A DNA stretch of 64,000 bases from Asticcacaulis sp. MM231 (GCF_964186625.1 NZ_OZ075108.1:62001-126000), one strand, 5' to 3'; positions 47,322-57,078 are shown, numbered from the stretch's first letter. The notes: generated by a model not told the origin, from the letters alone. Translations and numbers: made by a program.

Positions 47322-48266
47322 CTAATCAAAAAGCGTTGCCAGACCCATAATCTCCAGGTCCGCTGCAAGCGTGCGATAGACGGGGATTTCCGCCACATAG
47401 CCCGTGAGGCGACCCTTGTGCAGATAGCGGGCACAGAAGGCCTTGCGGTCGAACAGGTCGGCCAGCATGTCCATCAGGTCGCCGGTCAGGTAAATGCCGC
47501 CGCGCGCGCCCAAAATCAGCCCAACATCCGACGCCATGCCGGCCAGCCAACCCATGCTGAGGCTGATGGCCTCAAGCGCGCGCGGATCACCCCCACGAGC
47601 CAGCGCCACGATTACTTCCGGCGTTGCCTTGGCCACACTGACCTGATCGATGACATGCAGGGCCTGCCACACCTCGACCAGACCTGAGAGCGAGACGGCG
47701 CATTCACGCGCGACATGGCCAAACCTGTTATGCAGCACGCGCCAAACCTGCCATTCGCGCTCGGTATTGATCGGCAGGTCGGAATGGCCGCCTTCGCATG
47801 GCATGGCGGTCCAGTGCCCGGCACCGTCAGGCGCCAAGGCGGCCAGACCCAGCCCATGGTGCGGACCCAGCACGGCGATAACCTGCTCCTCCATGGCCTG
47901 CTCACCACAGATCTGTTCGCGTTCAGAAGGTTTGAGATGGGGAATCGCCATGGCGCGCGCCACGAAATTATTGACGAGATTCAAACGCTTGACGCCCAGA
48001 AGGTCACGCACCTCGTCTCGAATAAGCGTTATGCCTTCGCCGGGCAACTGCAGCACGCCCCGGCGTTCCCAACCGCGCGAGGAGATAGCGACACCAAGCA
48101 GCTTCGGATCGCCGCGCTCTTTCAGGAAGCCCAGCACCTCGCGGTCGAAGGCGTCACGATCGGCGCAGGCGTGCAGGGTGGCCGGCCCAGGCCGACGGCC
48201 AGGCTGACCGAGCGCCAGCTTGATGTAGGAGCCGAAGGTAAAATCACACAACAAAACATGGGACAT
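47322..48266 (-). CDS. glucokinase-family protein lacking the catalytic Asp
   Basis: The 314-aa product belongs to the bacterial Glk family (ATP-dependent glucose phosphorylation) by MAIPHLKPSEREQI, HGLGLAALAPDGAGHWTAMP and CEGGHSDLPINTEREWQVWR, which keep the sugar-binding Glu and His. However, the E. coli catalytic Asp100 position reads Asn100 here (NLVNNFVARAMAIP), and the P-loop DxGGTN is changed to DFTFGSY. So catalysis is doubtful. It could be a sensor, a regulatory paralogue, or decaying. A second, related gene lies 76 bases upstream in the same direction (tandem duplication). Confidence 0.75.
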   Translation of the reverse strand: MSHVLLCDFTFGSYIKLALGQPGRRPGPATLHACADRDAFDREVLGFLKERGDPKLLGVAISSRGWERRGVLQLPGEGITLIRDEVRDLLGVKRLNLVNNFVARAMAIPHLKPSEREQICGEQAMEEQVIAVLGPHHGLGLAALAPDGAGHWTAMPCEGGHSDLPINTEREWQVWRVLHNRFGHVARECAVSLSGLVEVWQALHVIDQVSVAKATPEVIVALARGGDPRALEAISLSMGWLAGMASDVGLILGARGGIYLTGDLMDMLADLFDRKAFCARYLHKGRLTGYVAEIPVYRTLAADLEIMGLATLFD

Positions 48267-48342
48267 TGTCCGCTCCGGATTGAACTTTGCTTTTGCACGC
48301 CTTTTGATCCGAAAAGTGCGTCACACGTTTCGGAAAGCGCTT

Positions 48343-49294
48343 TTAGTCAAAAAGGGTCGCCAGACCGATGATTTCCATATCGCGGGCGGTCGCCTTGAAC
48401 ACCGGCACCTCACTGACATAACGGCTGAGACGCCCCTTGTCGCTATAGCGCTTCACAAAGGCTTCGACATCGAAGAGATCACCGATCTGATCGAGCAGAT
48501 CGCCCGCCAGATAGACGCCCCCGCGCGCGCCCAGGATCAGCGCCACATCGGAGGCCATGGCGGCGAACCAGCCCATGCTGAGATCAATCGCCTGTTTCGA
48601 GCGTTCATCACCGGTGCTGGCCATGGCGATGATCTCCTCGATCATCGGCGTGCGCGCCTCATCGTCACCGTCGATCTTCGCCAGCGCCTTCCAGACATCG
48701 ACAACGCCGGGGATGGAGATAACGCGCTCACGCGACACGTGACCGTATTTGTCGATCAGCACGCGCAGCACGGCCTCTTCCAGGTCTGTGGTCGGGGCCA
48801 GATCGGAGTGGCCACCTTCGGTCGGCATTGCCGTCCAGTTGCCCATGCCGTCAGGCGCCAGCGCCGACATGCCAAGACCATTGTGCGGACCGATGACCGC
48901 GATCACCTGTTCTTCGAGGGGCTCGCCCCCGCAGATCTTCTCGCGCTCACCCCCTTCGAGTTCGCGGAATGGCCAGCGCCTTGGCGACGAAATCATTGAC
49001 CAGATTGATTCGTTGGGTGTTGAGGAAGCCGCGCTTGTCAGCGCGATCGATCGAAAAGCCATGGTTGGGAAGCTGGATAATGCCGCCGCGCTCCCAGCCG
49101 GCCGCCGAAATCGCCGCGCCGGTCAAGCGCGGATTGCCCTGCGCATCGAGAAAGTCACGGATTGAGGTCTTGAAGCCTTCCAGGGTGTTGCAGGCGTAGT
49201 GCGCCGTTTCTTTCGGACGCTCCCCGCGCCTGGCTATGGCCAGCTTGAGGTAGGTGCCGTTACTGATGTCACTCAATAGCACGTGGTCGGCCAT
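48343..49294 (-). pseudogene. glucokinase-family protein, one-base frameshift
   Basis: The 5' frame (49294 to about 48970) encodes MADHVLLSDISNGTYLKLAI and INLVNDFVAKALAIP, which keeps the catalytic Asp. After ATT CCG the frame is wrong. The next frame resumes with ELEGGEREKICGGEPLEEQV, NGLGMSALAPDGMGNWTAMP, EGGHSDLAPTTDLEEAVLRV and ends at 48343 with the same RDMEIIGLATLFD tail as its neighbour. One extra C/G at about 48975 explains it. The repaired protein would be about 316 aa. Its P-loop is also weak (DISNGTY). Real mutation or sequence error. Confidence 0.75.
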
Positions 49295-49421
49295 GATGTT
49301 CCTTGCCCTAAATTTTTTCGCCGCTTCTTGTGAGCCGGCTTGATTTAATTTGAAATCTAAGTCCCAAACCTTGATTTATGTTGAAGCGTCTGCGTTATGA
49401 GCGACAAATTCAAGGTGTTTT

Positions 49422-50072
49422 ATGCCTCCAAAAGTGAAAATCTGCGGGATTTCGACGCTTGAGTCGGCCAAAACGGCGCTAAATGACAGCGCTGACTTTT
49501 TGGGTTTTGTCCACTTTGCGAAAAGCCCGCGCCATTTGCCCCTGGAAGCCATGTCCGGCCTCATGCAAGTGATTCGCCGGGTAAACGTTTCCACACCTCT
49601 TGTCAGCGTTGTCGTCGATCCAGATGACGATCTGCTGACAGCTCTGAAGAACGACGTGCGGCCCGACCTGATCCAGCTCCACGGCAAGGAGAGCCCGGAG
49701 CGCGTCGCCGAAATCCAGAGGTTAACGGGCCTCCCCCTGATCAAGGCGATCAGCGTCAGCGAAAAAGCCGATCTGGCCGGCGCCCATGCCTATGAACCGC
49801 ACGTCGCCTATATGATGTTCGACGCCAAGGCGCCGAAGGACGCCGCCCTGCCCGGTGGACTGGGCTTAAGCTTCGACTGGAGCCTGATGCGTCACCACGT
49901 CGCAGCAAAACCGTGGTTTTTGGCCGGCGGCCTGTCATCCACCAACCTGTCCGCCGCCGTACAAGAGAGTGATGCATCAATGCTCGATGTCTCCTCCGGT
50001 GTCGAATCCGCGCCGGGCATCAAGGACGCCGGTCTCATTTCAGACTTCCTAAAAGCGGCAAAGTCGCTATAA
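49422..50072 (+). CDS. trpF: phosphoribosylanthranilate isomerase
   Basis: TrpF isomerises phosphoribosylanthranilate in tryptophan synthesis. The 216-aa (beta/alpha)8 protein has VKICGISTLESAKTALNDSA with the catalytic Cys, LIQLHGKESPERVAEIQRLT, and the phosphate-binding WFLAGGLSSTNLSAAV and LDVSSGVESAPGIKDAGLIS. The start MPPKVKICG fits. It begins the trpF-trpB-trpA-accD-folC series, with a dispersed repeat between trpF and trpB. Confidence 0.96.
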   Translation: MPPKVKICGISTLESAKTALNDSADFLGFVHFAKSPRHLPLEAMSGLMQVIRRVNVSTPLVSVVVDPDDDLLTALKNDVRPDLIQLHGKESPERVAEIQRLTGLPLIKAISVSEKADLAGAHAYEPHVAYMMFDAKAPKDAALPGGLGLSFDWSLMRHHVAAKPWFLAGGLSSTNLSAAVQESDASMLDVSSGVESAPGIKDAGLISDFLKAAKSL

Positions 50073-50088
50073 GGCACATTTCTTGTGC

Positions 50089-50161
50089 GCTAACGCCGCG
50101 CGGGCTTGCCTCGCAACAGCTCGGGCGGGCAGTCGCCCTTGCCAAACTCAGCCGAGTTTGG
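50089..50161. repeat. dispersed repeat with variable hairpin, copy B
   Basis: Same blocks as copy A (10054-10132): GCTCGGGCGGGC, GCCCTTGCCA, then the stem CCAAACTC-agcc-GAGTTTGG. The stem sequence differs from copy A while pairing is kept. It lies between trpF and trpB. Confidence 0.55.
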
Positions 50162-50195
50162 AGACATTATCATTTAGCCTTGAAGGAATTTCACG

Positions 50196-51434
50196 GTGAG
50201 CGATCCCGTCTTGCGACCCAACACCTACGCCCAACCCGATGCCCGTGGCCGGTTTGGTGATTTCGGCGGTCTCTATGTGCCAGAGACCCTGATGCCGCTG
50301 GTTTTGGAGCTGACGCAGGCGTGGCAAGACGCCAAGAACGATCCCGCCTTCTGGACCGAATTCCACAGCCTGCTCAAGCATTTCGTCGGCCGCCCGTCGC
50401 CGCTCTATTTCGCCGAACGCCTGACCGAGCACCACGGCGGTGCGAAAATCTATTTCAAACGCGAAGAGCTGAACCACACCGGCGCCCACAAGATCAACAA
50501 CTGCATCGGCCAGATCCTGCTGGCCAAGCGCATGGGCCGCACCCGCATCATCGCCGAAACCGGCGCTGGCCAGCACGGTGTCGCCTCGGCCACCGTGTGC
50601 GCCAAGTTCGACCTGCCGCTGGTCGTTTATATGGGCGCCAAGGATGTCGAGCGTCAGGCGCCGAACGTCTTCCGCATGAAGCTTATGGGCGCGGAGGTGA
50701 CGCCGGTCACCAGTGGCGCCGGTACGCTTAAAGACGCGCTCAACGAAGCCCTGCGCGACTGGGTGACGAACGTCCACAACACCTATTACATGATCGGCAC
50801 CGCCGCCGGCATGCACCCCTATCCGGAAATGGTCCGCGATTTTCAGTCGGTGATCGGCAAGGAAACCCGCGAGCAGATCCTGGAGATGGAAGGCCGCCTG
50901 CCGGACGCCGTCATCGCCTGCGTCGGCGGTGGCTCGAACGCCATCGGCATGTTCCACCCCTTTATCGACTATGACACCGTAAAGCTGGTCGGCGTTGAAG
51001 CCTCCGGTCACGGTCTCGATGTCTATAATGGCCACGCCGCCTCGCTCAATGGCGGCCGTCCAGGCGTGCTGCACGGCAACCGCACCTATCTGTTGCAGGA
51101 CGAAGACGGCCAGATTCTGGAAGGCCATTCAATCTCGGCCGGTCTCGACTATCCCGGCATCGGGCCTGAGCACGCCTATCTGCATGAGATCAAGCGTGCG
51201 CAATACGTCACCTGCACCGATGAAGAGGCGCTGGAAGCCTTTGCCCTCACCTCACGGCTCGAAGGCATTATCCCGGCGCTGGAATCCTCGCACGCCATCG
51301 CCAAGGTCGGCGATCTGGCGCGCCAGGTCGGCAAGGGCGGCATTGTCGTGCTCAATCTGTCCGGACGAGGTGATAAGGATATCGCAACGGTGGCCAAGCA
51401 CATGGGCGAGAAGAACGGGAGTGCTTTGTCATGA
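50196..51434 (+). CDS. trpB: tryptophan synthase beta chain
   Basis: TrpB condenses indole with serine using PLP. The 412-aa product has [20 protein letters not shown] at the N-terminus, the PLP lysine in [36 protein letters not shown], the phosphate loop [16 protein letters not shown], and [20 protein letters not shown]. Length and sequence are standard. It overlaps trpA by four bases (ATGA), as expected for coupled subunits. Confidence 0.98.
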   Translation: MSDPVLRPNTYAQPDARGRFGDFGGLYVPETLMPLVLELTQAWQDAKNDPAFWTEFHSLLKHFVGRPSPLYFAERLTEHHGGAKIYFKREELNHTGAHKINNCIGQILLAKRMGRTRIIAETGAGQHGVASATVCAKFDLPLVVYMGAKDVERQAPNVFRMKLMGAEVTPVTSGAGTLKDALNEALRDWVTNVHNTYYMIGTAAGMHPYPEMVRDFQSVIGKETREQILEMEGRLPDAVIACVGGGSNAIGMFHPFIDYDTVKLVGVEASGHGLDVYNGHAASLNGGRPGVLHGNRTYLLQDEDGQILEGHSISAGLDYPGIGPEHAYLHEIKRAQYVTCTDEEALEAFALTSRLEGIIPALESSHAIAKVGDLARQVGKGGIVVLNLSGRGDKDIATVAKHMGEKNGSALS

Positions 51435-52249
51435 GTATTGCCCGTATCGACAAGCGTTTTGCCGATCTGAAAGCGCACAACAAATCGGCCTTTATCGCCT
51501 ACATTATGGCCGGTGACCCCGATCTGGAAACCACCTTCGAGATTCTTAAAGGCCTGCCGGCCGCCGGCGCCGATCTGATTGAACTGGGTTTTCCCTTCTC
51601 CGATCCGATGGCCGAGGGCCCGACCATCCAGCACGCCGCCGAGCGCTCTCTGGCCGCCGGCACCAAGCTGCGCGATGTCTTCATGCTGGTGAAGCGCTTC
51701 CGCGAGATCGATCAGGACACGCCGATCATCCTGATGGGCTATATGAACCCGGTCGATTTCCTGGGCTACGAGCGCTTTGCCCAGAGCGCCGCAGACGCTG
51801 GCGCCGACGGCCTGATCGTGGTCGATTGCCCGCCGGAAGAGGCCGATGCCTTAAGCGACGCGCTCGACGCCAACGACATCGCTCTGATCCGCCTGGCCAC
51901 CCCCACCACCGACGATTCACGTTTGTTAACGCTTGTGAAACGGACTCGCGGCTTTATCTACTATGTCTCGGTAGCGGGCGTCACCGGCGTCAAATCGGTC
52001 GATGCCGATGCCATTGCCGAGGCGGTCTCGAAGGTGCGCGACGCCGCCAACCTGCCCGTCGCGGTGGGTTTCGGCATCCGCACACCAGAAAGTGCCGCGT
52101 CCGTCGCCCGCATCGCCGATGCGGCGGTCGTGGGCTCGGCTCTGGTCGATGAGATCAAGACTTCTTTACTGGAAAATACCCCATCCAGCGTGAAAGTGCT
52201 GGAAAAGGCCGCGATTTTGGCACAGGCTGTGCATCAGGCTCGGGACTAA
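51431..52249 (+). CDS. trpA: tryptophan synthase alpha chain
   Basis: TrpA cleaves indole-3-glycerol phosphate to indole. The 272-aa product has [20 protein letters not shown], the catalytic Glu in [20 protein letters not shown], the catalytic Asp region [14 protein letters not shown], and [20 protein letters not shown] with the phosphate-binding [10 protein letters not shown]. It lies 17 bases before accD. Confidence 0.98.
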   Translation: MSIARIDKRFADLKAHNKSAFIAYIMAGDPDLETTFEILKGLPAAGADLIELGFPFSDPMAEGPTIQHAAERSLAAGTKLRDVFMLVKRFREIDQDTPIILMGYMNPVDFLGYERFAQSAADAGADGLIVVDCPPEEADALSDALDANDIALIRLATPTTDDSRLLTLVKRTRGFIYYVSVAGVTGVKSVDADAIAEAVSKVRDAANLPVAVGFGIRTPESAASVARIADAAVVGSALVDEIKTSLLENTPSSVKVLEKAAILAQAVHQARD

Positions 52250-52266
52250 CTGGAGTAATTTAGAGT

Positions 52267-53202
52267 ATGGCTATGGCTGATACGTCTAACAAGGGCCCGA
52301 AATTACCGGCCTCTGCGAAATCTGCCGAGCGCCGCGAGCGCGGTGGCTGGCTGAGCAAGATCGCGCCCGGCATATCCAATTTCGTCAATAACAAGCGCGA
52401 AACGCCAGAAAACCTGTGGGTGAAAGACCCCGATACCGGCGATATGATCTATCGTTCGGATCTGGAAGCCGCCCTGTGGGTGACGCCCAATGGCCGCCAT
52501 ATGCGCATTGGCCCCAAGGCACGCATGACATTCACCTTCGATGACGGCCAGTGGGAATCCCTGCCGACGCCGGAAGTGGTCGAAGACCCGCTGCACTTCT
52601 CCGACGGCAAGCCCTACAAGGACCGCCTGAAGGCTGCCCGCGCCGCCACCGGCGAACGCGATGTCATGGCCATCGGCTATGGCAAGGTGCAGGGCGTCAA
52701 TTGCATCGTGCTGGTGCAGGATTTCGCCTTTATGGGCGGGAGCTTAGGTATGGCCGCCGGTGAGGGCTTCATCGCCGCCGCCAAGGCTGCCGTGGCACGC
52801 AAGGTGCCGATGGTGATCTTCACGGCCGCCGGTGGCGCCCGTATGCAGGAAGGCGCGCTGTCGCTGATGCAGATGGCCCGCACGACGCTCGCCATTCAGG
52901 AACTCAAAAAAGCGCAACTGCCCTATATCGTCGTGCTGACCGACCCGACCACCGGCGGCGTCACCGCCTCTTACGCCATGCTGGGTGATATCCATCTGGC
53001 CGAACCCGGTGCGCTGATCTGCTTTGCCGGCCCGCGCGTGATCGAGACGACCATCCGCGAAAAGCTGCCGGAAGGTTTCCAGCGCTCGGAATTCCTGGTT
53101 GAAAAGGGCATGGTCGATCGCGTCGTGCCGCGCTCTGAACTGCCTGAAGTGCTGGGTGCTTTGATGTCGATGCTAATGAGCGGCAAGCGCCGCGCCGCCT
53201 AA
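52267..53202 (+). CDS. accD: acetyl-CoA carboxylase carboxyltransferase subunit beta, zinc ribbon lost
   Basis: AccD with AccA transfers carboxyl from biotin to acetyl-CoA, making malonyl-CoA. The 311-aa product has the crotonase-like core: DFAFMGGSLGMAAGEGFIAA, TAAGGARMQEGALSLMQMAR and TDPTTGGVTASYAMLGDIHL, with oxyanion glycines. In the E. coli protein an N-terminal Cys4 zinc ribbon precedes this. Here the same alignment block (WVKDPDTGDMIYRSDLEAAL, WVTPNGRHMR) has Asp54, Thr57, Thr73 and Gly76 at the four Cys positions. So the zinc site is absent. The ATG at 52267 follows trpA closely; 52273 is an alternative. Confidence 0.95.
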   Translation: MAMADTSNKGPKLPASAKSAERRERGGWLSKIAPGISNFVNNKRETPENLWVKDPDTGDMIYRSDLEAALWVTPNGRHMRIGPKARMTFTFDDGQWESLPTPEVVEDPLHFSDGKPYKDRLKAARAATGERDVMAIGYGKVQGVNCIVLVQDFAFMGGSLGMAAGEGFIAAAKAAVARKVPMVIFTAAGGARMQEGALSLMQMARTTLAIQELKKAQLPYIVVLTDPTTGGVTASYAMLGDIHLAEPGALICFAGPRVIETTIREKLPEGFQRSEFLVEKGMVDRVVPRSELPEVLGALMSMLMSGKRRAA

Positions 53203-53253
53203 GTTATCGGGGTTTGGGGCCAAAGAACTCTTGGGGCCCCATGCCTTTCTAGT

Positions 53254-53293
53254 CCAATAAAAAATCCGACCTAATGGCCGGATTTTTTATTGG
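53254..53293. terminator. bidirectional terminator after accD
   Basis: A 15-base arm starting CCAATAAAAAATCCG pairs perfectly with its complement at 53279-53293; A/T-runs are built into the stem. Confidence 0.8.
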
Positions 53294-53403
53294 AAATGTA
53301 AGTTGTGGGGTCACCATGGCTGGCAAAACGCATGCGTTTCGCTGGCGCAAAACCCACTTCCCATGACATAAGTTTGGCCTTAGCGTGGTGATGGGGGGAA
53401 GCT

Positions 53404-53811
53404 ATGGAAAATATCAAGCAACATCGACTGGTGAAAACGATCATCGGCCTAATAGTGGGTGTTTTCATTACAACGCTTTTCGGGGCTTATTTTATCACCC
53501 GTTCCGAGCCCGAGTTCAAAAGTTATTACTTGGATGCTGTTATGTTAGGCTCGGTTTTAATCTCGCTCTTTGCTCTGCCGATCGGGCTGCTCATTCATTC
53601 CATATTATATGCTAATAAATGGCGAGAGGCAGCGCCTTACGCCCTATGCGGTATGCTTTCTGGTGTTAGTTAAGGAGCCATTAACAGTTATAAGACCAGC
53701 ATAGCCGACAATATCTACGATCTTGGTGCTTATGGTTTGTGGGCGGCAGCCATTGCGCTCATTGCTTGGGTGATCCGCCGTCCGGACAAGGATGCAAAAC
53801 CTCTCCCCTAA
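53404..53811 (+). pseudogene. small membrane protein with internal TAA
   Basis: The ATG at 53404, preceded by GGGGGAAG, starts MENIKQHRLVKTIIGLIVGV with membrane segments at about residues 11-30 and 45-66. TAA occurs at codon 90 (53671). The frame then continues GAINSYKTSIADNIYDLGAY and GLWAAAIALIAWVIRRPDKD, an in-frame third membrane helix with a positive C-terminal end, to a TAA at 53811. So the gene was probably 135 codons long and now has a nonsense codon, or the base is wrong. I do not know its function. The DNA is AT-richer than accD and folC around it. Confidence 0.5.
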
Positions 53812-53842
53812 ATCTGATTGAGGTGCTAATGGGCGCATATAT

Positions 53843-53947
53843 CCCCTCGCCCCGTTTACGGGGAGAGGGTGGCCCAAAGGGCCGGGTGAGGGGCCACCTC
53901 ATCGATTGGCCCCTCACCCCGACCCTCTCCCCGTAAACGGGGCGAGG
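53843..53947. repeat. palindromic intergenic repeat (gggtgagggg type)
   Basis: Long near-perfect inverted repeat. The left arm CCCCTCGCCCCGTTTACGGG continues gagagggtggcccaaagggccgggtgagggg; the right arm gives the same read on the other strand. It reaches to 13 bases before the folC start, so it supplies the folC ribosome-binding region (gaggggg). Related to the element at 831-1000. Confidence 0.75.
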
Positions 53948-53959
53948 GGGAAGTATGAC

Positions 53960-55261
53960 ATGACCGACCGCCTTCTGCCCTTTGACGCACCGCTTGAACG
54001 CCTGAAAGCCCTGCATCCCAAGCTGATCGACCTCAATCTCGACCGGATGCTGCGCGTCTGTGAAGTCCTGGGGCGTCCGCAAGATAAGCTTCCGCCGGTC
54101 GTGCATGTGGCCGGCACCAACGGTAAGGGCTCGACCATCGCCCTGCTGCGCGCCATGGCTGAAGCGCAAGGCCTGCGGGTTCATGTCTATACCTCGCCGC
54201 ACCTCGTCCGTTTCGCCGAACGCATTCGCCTCGCCTGTACATTGATTGGTGAGGACTATCTGGCCGATTGCCTCAACCGCGTCGAGATCGCCAATGACGG
54301 TCAAGCCCTGACCTTCTTTAAATCGACCACCGCCGCCGCCTTCCTGGCCTTTTCCGAAACGCCCGCCGACCTGCTGCTGCTGGAGACCGGTCTTGGCGGC
54401 CTGTTAGATGCCACCAACATCATCGCCCAGCCAAAGCTGACGATCATCACGCCGATCGATTACGATCATCAGGCCTTCCTCGGCAACGATCTCAAGACCA
54501 TCGCCAGTCAGAAGGCCGGTATCTTCAAACGCGGCGCACCCGCCTTGAGCGCCCGTCAGCCGGAAGAGGCCTCGCAGGCTCTGGAGCGGCAGGCGCTGAA
54601 ACTGGGCGTGTCCCTCACCAGCATAGGGCAGGGCATAGATGCCTGGCGCGAAGGCGACCGGCTGATCTTTCAGGATGAAGACGCGCTCTATGACCTGCCG
54701 CTACCCGTTCTGGCGGGGGAACACCAGATCGAGAATGCCGCACTCGCCATCAAGACCGCGCTCATGCTCGGCCTCACCCTAGACGCCATCGAGACCGGCC
54801 TGACGACGGCCCAATGGCCCGGCCGCCTGCAAGCGCTTAAAGCGGGGCCGCTGTTTGAAGGGCTGAAGAACCGGGCGTCCGAACTCTGGCTGGATGGCGG
54901 GCATAATCCCCACGCCGCACGGGCCTTGCGTGACTTTATCGACTGGCGGCAGGCGCGCGACCCGAAGCCTCTGCACCTGATCTGTGGCCTGATCAACACC
55001 AAGGACGCCACAGAGTTCTTCGGCCATTTCGCGGGTCTCGCGGCACAGATTACCTGCGTCCCGTTCAGCAGCGATGCCGCCATTGCACCTGCCGAACTGG
55101 CGCAGGCCGCGCAAAGCAAAGGGCTCACGGCGGTGATCGCCGCAAGCCCTCTGGAGGCTATCCAAGCCCTGCCGCATACGCCCTTGCGGGTGCTGATCTG
55201 CGGCTCGCTCTATCTCGTCGGCGATTGTCTGGCCTTGAGTCCTGAAACCTATCCTGTCTGA
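53960..55261 (+). CDS. folC: bifunctional folylpolyglutamate/dihydrofolate synthase
   Basis: FolC adds glutamate to dihydropteroate and to folates. The 433-aa product has the ATP loop VHVAGTNGKGSTIALLRAMA, the folate motif YTSPHLVRFAERIRL, TGLGGLLDATNII, ITPIDYDHQAFLGNDLKTIA (Mur-ligase-like) and WLDGGHNPHAARALRDFIDW. The ATG at 53960 (MTDRLLPFDAPLERL) is chosen; the open frame begins in the repeat. It ends the trp-accD-folC series typical of alphaproteobacteria. Confidence 0.96.
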   Translation: MTDRLLPFDAPLERLKALHPKLIDLNLDRMLRVCEVLGRPQDKLPPVVHVAGTNGKGSTIALLRAMAEAQGLRVHVYTSPHLVRFAERIRLACTLIGEDYLADCLNRVEIANDGQALTFFKSTTAAAFLAFSETPADLLLLETGLGGLLDATNIIAQPKLTIITPIDYDHQAFLGNDLKTIASQKAGIFKRGAPALSARQPEEASQALERQALKLGVSLTSIGQGIDAWREGDRLIFQDEDALYDLPLPVLAGEHQIENAALAIKTALMLGLTLDAIETGLTTAQWPGRLQALKAGPLFEGLKNRASELWLDGGHNPHAARALRDFIDWRQARDPKPLHLICGLINTKDATEFFGHFAGLAAQITCVPFSSDAAIAPAELAQAAQSKGLTAVIAASPLEAIQALPHTPLRVLICGSLYLVGDCLALSPETYPV

Positions 55262-55271
55262 GGCGGGGTCT

Positions 55272-56480
55272 CTAAAGTGAGGTCTGCGCGCTGCGAATAA
55301 ACGGCACCTTGAGCGTCAGATAGGTTCCGGCGCGCCACAGCCATTCGAGCGGTCCGTAGAGGAATGCCTTGAACCACAGGTGCGCGAAGACGACCTGGAG
55401 CGCGAAGACGACAATGGCGATCAGCACAGCGGTTGATTGCACCATGGTGGCGTGCATCCCCAGTCCGAAACTGTAAAACACCGGCACGAAGATCAGCGAC
55501 TGGCCGACATAAAGCGTCAGGGTCATGCGGCCGACCGGCGCCAGCAGGTTCAGCACCTTGTGGCCGAAGCTGTAATAGAGCGACAGGAAGCCCATCATCA
55601 GCACCGTCATCAGGCTGAGGTCGAACCAGCCCGACAGCATCGAATCCCACAAGGAACGCGGCATGAAGACGGCATCCGACCTCGGCACCAAAGTCACCAG
55701 CGACGGCTTGCCCAGCCACAGACCAACGGTGACCGCCGCCGCAATGGTTAGGGCGGTGAGGCGAAGAGTGCGGAACTTTTCCGGCTGGCCGAAAAAGTCG
55801 ATACGGCCCAGCACCATGCCGATCAGCGACAGGCCAAGAATCTGGCTCAGGCGTCCGGCTTTCAGCATGAAGTCCCATTTGAACGGATGGCCATCAACCC
55901 AGTTTATGCGGATGGTCTCGATGAGACTCTTGCCGGTGAGATAGGCGTCGGGCGTGGGGGCGGTCCAGTAATCGGGCGGGGTATTGGCCCATGTGGCGCC
56001 GTTATAGGCGCTGATCATCTGCACGATCATCAGGGGCTGGAGCAGGAAGAAGGTCGCCAAAATCAAAATGATGGCGTTCGATCTCAGGCGATAGAAAGGA
56101 ATAAGGAACAGCCCCATCAGGGCCAGCACTTCCAGCACATCGCCGCGATACCACAGGCCGTGCAGGACGCCGATCACACCGAGCAGCACAAGCCGCCAGA
56201 CAAAGCGGCCGGTGAAATCGACGCCGCGTTTACCGGTGCGATCCATGATGATGAAGAAACTGACGCCAAAGCACAGGGCGAGCAGCGCGAACGACTTGCC
56301 GGCGAAGATCGTGAAGATGGTATCGTGCCACATAAGCTGGACCGGATCGGCGACTGGATGCGCCCAGTACAGTTCGTAGAGTTCGGGCATATGGACGAAG
56401 AACAGCCCCATCAGGGCGAAGCCGCGCAAGGCGTCAAGCCCCTCCATACGGGGCACGAAACTGGGTTTGGTGGTGGTCAT
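55272..56480 (-). CDS. DUF418 family integral membrane protein
   Basis: A 402-aa protein with about ten membrane helices. MEGLDALRGFALMGLFFVHM is the usual YeiB/DUF418 start, and the C-terminal DUF418 block shows LAPVGRMTLTLYVGQSLIFV and WFKAFLYGPLEWLWRAGTYL. The family is thought to include acyltransferase-like or transporter-like proteins; substrates are unknown. It faces folC tail to tail and diverges from rbfA. Confidence 0.88.
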   Translation of the reverse strand: MTTTKPSFVPRMEGLDALRGFALMGLFFVHMPELYELYWAHPVADPVQLMWHDTIFTIFAGKSFALLALCFGVSFFIIMDRTGKRGVDFTGRFVWRLVLLGVIGVLHGLWYRGDVLEVLALMGLFLIPFYRLRSNAIILILATFFLLQPLMIVQMISAYNGATWANTPPDYWTAPTPDAYLTGKSLIETIRINWVDGHPFKWDFMLKAGRLSQILGLSLIGMVLGRIDFFGQPEKFRTLRLTALTIAAAVTVGLWLGKPSLVTLVPRSDAVFMPRSLWDSMLSGWFDLSLMTVLMMGFLSLYYSFGHKVLNLLAPVGRMTLTLYVGQSLIFVPVFYSFGLGMHATMVQSTAVLIAIVVFALQVVFAHLWFKAFLYGPLEWLWRAGTYLTLKVPFIRSAQTSL

Positions 56481-56563
56481 GGAAGCCCTGTAAAACTTAT
56501 GGTTTTACTCTGCATAGCGCACCCGCCGCATTTTTGAATAGAAAAATCAGCAAAAACGCCTAT

Positions 56564-57076
56564 ATGAGCCTGATGAAATACAGCTCTTCCAAAGACAAGT
56601 CCCAGCGGGCGCAGGGCAACAAGGCCCACGGCCGCACGCCCACGGACCTCGGCCCCACCCAGCGCCAGTTGCGCGCCGGCGAACTGGTGCGCCACGCCCT
56701 GGTCGAAATCCTGCGCGATGAGGATATCCACGATGAGGCCCTGGCGGGCGTCTCGATCACCATCACCGAAGTGCGCTGCTCCAACGATCTGCGCCACGCC
56801 ACCGTGTTCGTCGAACCGCTCGGCGCCGGTCTGGCCAGCGATCAGGCGGCCGTGACCATCACCAAGGACCAGATCGGTCCGGCAGTGGCGGCGCTGAACA
56901 AGCACGCGAAATTCCTGCGCGGGGTCCTGGGCCGTCATATCGAGATGAAATTCACGCCAGAACTACGCTTCCTGCATGATGAAAGCTTCAATGAAGCCGC
57001 ACGGATCGACGCTCTGTTCATGCGTCCGGATATCGCCCGCGATCTGCATCATGATGATGAGGATGGGCTTAGTTAA
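56564..57076 (+). CDS. rbfA: 30S ribosome-binding factor RbfA
   Basis: RbfA is a cold-shock-linked KH-like factor for late 30S maturation. The product (170 aa from 56564) has TQRQLRAGELVRHALVEILR, the kinked-KH region GVSITITEVRCSNDLRHATV, and FLRGVLGRHIEMKFTPELRF with the C-terminal FxxDESxxEAARID. ATGs at 56564 and 56573 and a TTG at 56534 are possible starts; none has a strong ribosome-binding site. It precedes truB in the usual order. A repeat lies between them. Confidence 0.92.
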   Translation: MSLMKYSSSKDKSQRAQGNKAHGRTPTDLGPTQRQLRAGELVRHALVEILRDEDIHDEALAGVSITITEVRCSNDLRHATVFVEPLGAGLASDQAAVTITKDQIGPAVAALNKHAKFLRGVLGRHIEMKFTPELRFLHDESFNEAARIDALFMRPDIARDLHHDDEDGLS

Positions 57077-57078
57077 GG

